Shown here: positions 60,131 through 64,000 of the stretch, in pieces
Layout of the letters: each line of letters begins with the position of its first letter
Numbering within the stretch: the stretch's first letter is position 1
Source of the DNA: UBA6623 sp965238125
GTDB lineage: Bacteria; Acidobacteriota; Terriglobia; Bryobacterales; UBA6623
Length of the DNA stretch: 64,000 nucleotides
Assembly (NCBI GenBank): GCA_965238125.1
Contig: OZ250179.1
Location: 2,914,001-2,978,000 of the forward strand
Reading direction: 5' to 3'
Notes under the pieces: model-generated
What the model saw: the letters and a program-made list of their open reading frames with translations, nothing else
Databases searched by the model: none
What the model was told of the DNA's origin: nothing
Program-made: the position numbers and the translations under genes

Positions 60131-61582
60131 ATGACCCGCCTCCAATTCAACCAAATCCAGTCCCGGCGTGATTTTCTCCGAAACAGCGCCAACGGCATTG
60201 GTACCCTGGCTCTCGCCGACCTGCTGGCCTCGGAAGGCCTCACCGCGGCCGCCGGCGACTCCCCCGCCGCCGGCCCGCTCGCCCCGCGCCAACCGCACTT
60301 CCCCGCCAAGGCCAAGAGCGTCATCTACATGTTCATGGAAGGCGGTCCCAGCCAATATGAGCTGTTCGACCCCAAGCCCGGCCTCGAGGAATACGACGGC
60401 CAATCGCTCCCTGAGTCGCTCACCAAAGATCTCAAGCTGGCCTTCATCAAACCGACCGCCAAAGTCATGGCGAGCCCCTTCGGCTTTCAGCGCCACGGCG
60501 AATCGGGAATGGAACTTTCCGAGCTGCTGCCCCATCTCGGTTCGGTCGCCGACGACATCACGCTCGTCCGCTCCATGCACACCGATGCCTTCAACCACCA
60601 CCCCGGCCAATTGCTGCTGTTCACCGGCAGCATCCAATTCGGACGCCCGACCATGGGGGCGTGGACGATCTACGGGCTGGGCAGCGAGTCCCGCAACCTG
60701 CCGGGCTTCGTCGTGCTTTCATCGGGGAAGGGAACCAGCGGCGGGACCACGAACTTTTCGAGCGGTTTTCTGCCCTCCCACTATCAGGGCACCGTTTTTC
60801 GCAACCAGGGCGACCCGATTCTCTACCTCTCGAATCCGCCCGGCGTTACGCGCAACGATCAACGCGAAACCCTCGACTTGATCCGCGACCTCAACACCGA
60901 GCGCTACGAGAAAACGGGAGACCGTGAAATCGCCTCCCGCATCGCCTCCTACGAGCTGGCCTTTCGGATGCAAACCGAAGGCCCCGATCTGATGGATTTC
61001 TCCGACGAGTCCGAAGACACGCTGGCGATGTACGGCATCCACTCCGGCAATGAACACCGCCGCCAATACGCAACGAACTGCCTTCTCGCCCGCCGCATGG
61101 TCGAGCGCGGCGTCCGCTTCGTTCTCATGATGGACGCCAGTTGGGACGACCACACCTACCTGAAGCGCAATCTTCCCAAACGCGTCGAGGAAATCGACCA
61201 ACCCACGGCGGCGCTGATCAAGGACCTCAAACAACGTGGCCTGCTCGACGAAACGCTCGTCGTGTGGGGCGGGGAATTCGGGCGCACTCCGATGGTCGAA
61301 ATCCGTAAGCCCGAGGAAGCCGCCAATGCCGGCCGCGATCACCACCCGCACGCCTTCAGCATGTGGATGGCGGGGGGAGGTATCAAGGGCGGCCACGTCC
61401 ACGGGAAAACCGACGACCTGTGCCTGCACGTGACCGAAGACCCCGTTCACGTCCACGACCTACAAGCGACGATGTTGCACTGCCTCGGCTTCGACCACGA
61501 AAAACTGACCTATCGCTACCTCGGCCGTGACTTCCGTCTCACCGACGTTGCCGGCAAAGTCGTCGAACCAATCCTGGCGTAA
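60131..61582 (+). CDS. DUF1501 family, Tat-exported protein (PSD1 partner)
   Basis: 483 aa. QSRRDFLRNSANGIGTLALA is a twin-arginine leader. The core shows KSVIYMFMEGGPSQYELFDP, ELLPHLGSVADDITLVRSMH, AFNHHPGQLLLFTGS, LVVWGGEFGRTPMVE, GRDHHPHAFSMWMAGGGIKG and HDLQATMLHCLGFDHEKLTY. The Asp/His-rich motifs match the alkaline-phosphatase-like fold of the family. It is longer and of a different subgroup from the DUF1501 protein at 32548; this subgroup typically accompanies PSD1 cytochromes. Enzymatic activity unknown; periplasmic by its leader. Confidence 0.93.
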   Translation: MTRLQFNQIQSRRDFLRNSANGIGTLALADLLASEGLTAAAGDSPAAGPLAPRQPHFPAKAKSVIYMFMEGGPSQYELFDPKPGLEEYDGQSLPESLTKDLKLAFIKPTAKVMASPFGFQRHGESGMELSELLPHLGSVADDITLVRSMHTDAFNHHPGQLLLFTGSIQFGRPTMGAWTIYGLGSESRNLPGFVVLSSGKGTSGGTTNFSSGFLPSHYQGTVFRNQGDPILYLSNPPGVTRNDQRETLDLIRDLNTERYEKTGDREIASRIASYELAFRMQTEGPDLMDFSDESEDTLAMYGIHSGNEHRRQYATNCLLARRMVERGVRFVLMMDASWDDHTYLKRNLPKRVEEIDQPTAALIKDLKQRGLLDETLVVWGGEFGRTPMVEIRKPEEAANAGRDHHPHAFSMWMAGGGIKGGHVHGKTDDLCLHVTEDPVHVHDLQATMLHCLGFDHEKLTYRYLGRDFRLTDVAGKVVEPILA

Positions 61583-61636
61583 GCTCAGCCCGAACGAATC
61601 GAGTTGTACGGCAAGCGACGTGGCGCACGTCACCAG

Positions 61637-61656
61637 TGTCGGCATTCGTGCCGACA
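61637..61656. terminator. TGTCGGCA-TTCG-TGCCGACA hairpin
   Basis: A perfect 8-bp stem with a TTCG tetraloop, 55 bp after the DUF1501 stop codon. There is no T-run, so it may be a 3'-end stabiliser or a dispersed hairpin (compare ACCGGCA-CTCG-TGCCGGT at 11507) rather than a true terminator. Confidence 0.4.
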
Positions 61657-61809
61657 TGTCTTCCTCATCCACCCGGCTCGCCAATTTGACCCCCGTTCAG
61701 CCATCCGATATTCTCAAAGATGCTCTCGGGGCCGGTCTTGCCGGGGTCGACGAGCCACACCACCCCGAGGCCGCCACGACATTCTGAAGCCCGGCCTGCG
61801 ACGCGCTCC

Positions 61810-62817
61810 ATGCATGTGTTCGAACTCACGCGGGCGCTGATCGATATCGATTCGGTCACGCCCAACGAAGGCCCGATAGGCGACTTTCTCTACGAATACG
61901 TGCGCCCGCTCGCCGAAAAATACGACGGCCAAATCGAAAGAATGCCCGTCGCCGAAGGCCGCAACAACGTCTACGCGAGGTGGGGCAAGCCCGAAATCGT
62001 CTTCTCGACGCACATGGATACGGTGCCGCCGTTCATCCCGTCGAGTGAAGACGCCGAAGACATTTGGGGCCGCGGGGCTTCCGACACACATGGCATCGCC
62101 GCTTCGATGCTCAAGGCCGTCGAAGCCTTGCTGGCCGCGGGCGAACGCGACCTCGCCGTGCTCTTTGTCGTCGGCGAGGAAGTCGACGGCATCGGCGCGG
62201 AGACGGCCAATGAGAATCCGCCCGACGTTCGTTATCTCATCAACGGCGAACCGACTGAAAATCGGCTCGGGCTCGGAACCAAGGGCGCGCTGCGCATCGA
62301 GCTCGAAGCCGAAGGCAAGGCGGCGCACTCGGCCTACGTCGAGCTGGGCGAATCGGCGATCGAGAAGCTGCTCGACAATCTCGAATCGCTCCGAAAAATC
62401 GAGTGGCCCGTCGATGAAATCCTGGGGTCGAGCACGCTCAATATCGGGACGATCTCAGGCGGCGAGGCGGCCAACGTGATCCCGGATCGCGCCGCGGCGT
62501 CGATCGTCATTCGCGTCGTCTCCGACCTTGAAGAGCTGAAGAAGCTCGCTCTTTCGGCTTTCGACGGCCGCGTTCGAGCCGTCATCGGTTCCGAATGCCC
62601 GGCGGTCCATTTGAAATCCCTGCCGGGTTTCGAAACCTCGATCGTCAAATACGCGACCGACATTCCGAAGCTGAGCAACTGGGGCCGGCCCCTGTTGATC
62701 GGCCCGGGAACGATCCACGTCGCCCATACGCTGGAAGAGCGCGTCCCCAAGAAACAACTGCTCGAAGCGGTTGACCTCTACCGCAAGCTGTTCAAACAGC
62801 TGCGAACGACGACGTAG
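61810..62817 (+). CDS. M20-family metallopeptidase/deacylase (ArgE/DapE/LysK-like)
   Basis: 335 aa from ATG 61810 (MHVFELTRALIDIDSVTPNE). Metal ligands are visible: FSTHMDTVPP (H68, with catalytic D70), GRGASDTHGI (bridging D92), LFVVGEEVDG (E123/E124) and a C-terminal GPGTIHVAHTLEERV His. The dimerisation lid region includes KAAHSAYVELGESAI. The next gene, 48 bp downstream, is asd, which favours a role in the lysine/diaminopimelate or arginine branch, such as N-succinyl-diaminopimelate desuccinylase; sequence alone does not settle the substrate. Confidence 0.85.
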   Translation: MHVFELTRALIDIDSVTPNEGPIGDFLYEYVRPLAEKYDGQIERMPVAEGRNNVYARWGKPEIVFSTHMDTVPPFIPSSEDAEDIWGRGASDTHGIAASMLKAVEALLAAGERDLAVLFVVGEEVDGIGAETANENPPDVRYLINGEPTENRLGLGTKGALRIELEAEGKAAHSAYVELGESAIEKLLDNLESLRKIEWPVDEILGSSTLNIGTISGGEAANVIPDRAAASIVIRVVSDLEELKKLALSAFDGRVRAVIGSECPAVHLKSLPGFETSIVKYATDIPKLSNWGRPLLIGPGTIHVAHTLEERVPKKQLLEAVDLYRKLFKQLRTTT

Positions 62818-62865
62818 GGACGACCCCGTCCCCTGTCTCCCCGAATCGAAGGAAGGTTTTGTGCC

Positions 62866-63915
62866 ATGGAAAACAAGATTGAAGTCGGCGTACTCGGCGC
62901 GACCGGAATGGTCGGCCAACAGTTCATCAATCAATTGCAGGGCCACCCGTGGTTCGAGCTGACGTGGCTCGGCGCGAGCGAACGTAGCGCGGGCAAACTC
63001 TATCGCGAAGCCGCAAACTGGACGCTCGACGGCGATATCCCCGCCTCGGTCGCGGACCAAATTGTGCAGGCATCCACGCCCGGCGACTCCCCTAAGTTGA
63101 TGTTCTCAGCCATGGATGCCGGCGTCGCCGGTCCCATCGAGCAGGCTTTCGCCGGTGCCGGCTGCCTGATTGTCTCGAACTCGCGCAATCACCGCATGGA
63201 CGCCGACGTGCCACTGCTGATCCCTGAAATCAACGCCGATCATCTCGGTCTGATTCCGATCCAGCGCAAGAATCGCGGCTGGTCGGGCGCGATCGTGACC
63301 AATCCCAACTGCTCGACCATCGCGATGACGATGGGCCTGGCGCCGCTGAAGCCCTTCGGGATCACGAAGATTCTTGCCGCCACGATGCAGGCGATTTCCG
63401 GGGCCGGCTACCCCGGCATGCCCTCGATGGACATCGTCGGCAACGTCGTCCCCTACGTCGGCGGCGAGGAGCCCAAGATGGAAAGCGAGACGAAGAAGAT
63501 CCTGGGCAATTTCAGCGGCGAGGGCGTCGCCAACCTCGCGGCCGCCGTCAGCGCCCATTGTAATCGCGTCGGCGTCGTCTACGGCCATACCGTGGCGGTG
63601 TCGGTTTCGCTCGATCAGAGCCCGTCGATCGAGGAGTTAAAGGAAGCCTTCGCGTCGTTTCGCGGCGTGCCGCAGCAGAAGGACTTGCCGAGTGCGCCCA
63701 AGCAGCCCGTGCATGTGATGGCCGCCGACAACCGGCCGCAACCGAGGAAAGACGCGTTGATCGAGGGCGGCATGGCCGTCTGCGTCGGCCGCGTCCGCGA
63801 GTGCCCGGTGCTGGACTACAAGTTTGTCGTCCTCGCCCACAACACCATCCGAGGGGCCGCCGGAGGCGCCGTCCTCAACGCCGAGCTGCTAAAGAGCGAA
63901 GGCTTGCTTGACTGA
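62866..63915 (+). CDS. asd: Aspartate-semialdehyde dehydrogenase
   Basis: 349 aa. Start ATG 62866, with GGAAGG seven to twelve bases upstream. NADP-binding GVLGATGMVGQQF, the nucleophile VTNPNCSTIAMTMGLAPLKP (C149) and CNRVGVVYGHTVAVSV of the archaeal/fungal-like Asd subgroup are clear; the active-site His is probably in the last of these. It reduces aspartyl phosphate to aspartate semialdehyde for lysine, methionine and threonine synthesis. Co-transcribed with the M20 gene. Confidence 0.95.
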   Translation: MENKIEVGVLGATGMVGQQFINQLQGHPWFELTWLGASERSAGKLYREAANWTLDGDIPASVADQIVQASTPGDSPKLMFSAMDAGVAGPIEQAFAGAGCLIVSNSRNHRMDADVPLLIPEINADHLGLIPIQRKNRGWSGAIVTNPNCSTIAMTMGLAPLKPFGITKILAATMQAISGAGYPGMPSMDIVGNVVPYVGGEEPKMESETKKILGNFSGEGVANLAAAVSAHCNRVGVVYGHTVAVSVSLDQSPSIEELKEAFASFRGVPQQKDLPSAPKQPVHVMAADNRPQPRKDALIEGGMAVCVGRVRECPVLDYKFVVLAHNTIRGAAGGAVLNAELLKSEGLLD

Positions 63916-63916
63916 C

Positions 63917-63948
63917 CAAACCGAGCCGCGCGCGTTAGCAAGCGGTAT
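63917..63948 (-). repeat. 32-bp ATACCGCTT...GGTTTG module, fourth copy
   Basis: Read on the minus strand it starts ATACCGCTTGCTAACGCG and ends CTCGGTTTG, matching the three copies at 43464-43779 with a few substitutions. It begins two bases after the asd stop codon. Confidence 0.7.
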
Positions 63949-64000
63949 GCGACAAAGCCACTCAACCCGAAAGAGAGCGGCGAAACCGCGCTGCCCGGGA

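Overview
The window is about 60% GC bacterial chromosome, probably Acidobacteriota of the Solibacter/Bryobacterales kind. That assignment is inferred from gene content, not from a marker-gene search. The supporting content is: a winged-helix regulator fused to a TolB/PD40 propeller, an XRE regulator with a LexA-like C-terminus, DUF1800-DUF1501 and PSD1-DUF1501 pairs, two Gfo/Idh oxidoreductases, Tat-exported 'anaerobic-style' proteins, and a tmRNA with tag ANNNTQLAYAA.

Layout. (1) 1-11 kb is an accessory island at the 3' end of the tmRNA gene (10968-11320, minus). It holds a TIR-like protein and a polytopic membrane protein (a possible defence pair), a methyltransferase gene split by an IS1380 element, an M19 dipeptidase, a second decayed IS1380 copy, an rve-type transposase, a tyrosine recombinase that has lost its catalytic Tyr, and a P4-type integrase truncated where it meets a 10-bp match to the tmRNA 3' end. 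(2) 11-15.4 kb has ubiX and an XRE regulator gene broken by two IS630 copies in opposite orientation. (3) 15.3-24 kb holds acidobacterial genes of unknown role: a 154-aa protein, a 47-aa Cys-rich exported peptide, two translationally coupled membrane proteins, a large TonB-like protein and a frameshifted regulator/PD40 protein. (4) 24-25.2 kb and 46.5-48 kb are repeat fields sharing a ~540-bp non-coding inverted duplication, hairpins and a 14-bp palindrome. (5) 25.2-30.3 kb looks like a sugar-acid catabolic cluster (altronate/galactarate dehydratase, GAF protein, oxidoreductase, divergent isopropylmalate/tartrate dehydrogenase-like gene). (6) 30.6-34.9 kb encodes DUF1800, DUF1501 and an aldo/keto reductase; a second IS1380 sits exactly at the reductase stop codon. 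(7) 36.6-42.1 kb has an S9A prolyl oligopeptidase lipoprotein, gene remnants (M3 peptidase, PKD, DUF3237), an IS1182-like element and a VapBC-like pair. (8) 42.4-46.5 kb has a Gfo/Idh oxidoreductase, a DUF5060 glycoside hydrolase-like lipoprotein and a DCC protein. (9) 48-64 kb is mostly core: aroA, a small coiled-coil membrane protein, a Nudix hydrolase, argS, an S9C peptidase, a two-domain glycosyltransferase, PSD1 cytochrome plus DUF1501, an M20 peptidase/deacylase and asd.

The strongest theme is genome plasticity. Two intact-length copies each of an IS1380 (1666 bp, 5-bp target duplications) and an IS630 (1093 bp, TA target) can be bounded to the base, and removing them in silico restores the interrupted genes. 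Several families of dispersed non-coding repeats (REP/MITE-like, with remnants of REP-associated Y1 transposases) fill the gaps. Candidates for undescribed biology are the TIR/membrane pair in the tmRNA island, the Cys-rich peptide with its coupled membrane genes, and the mobile non-coding units.
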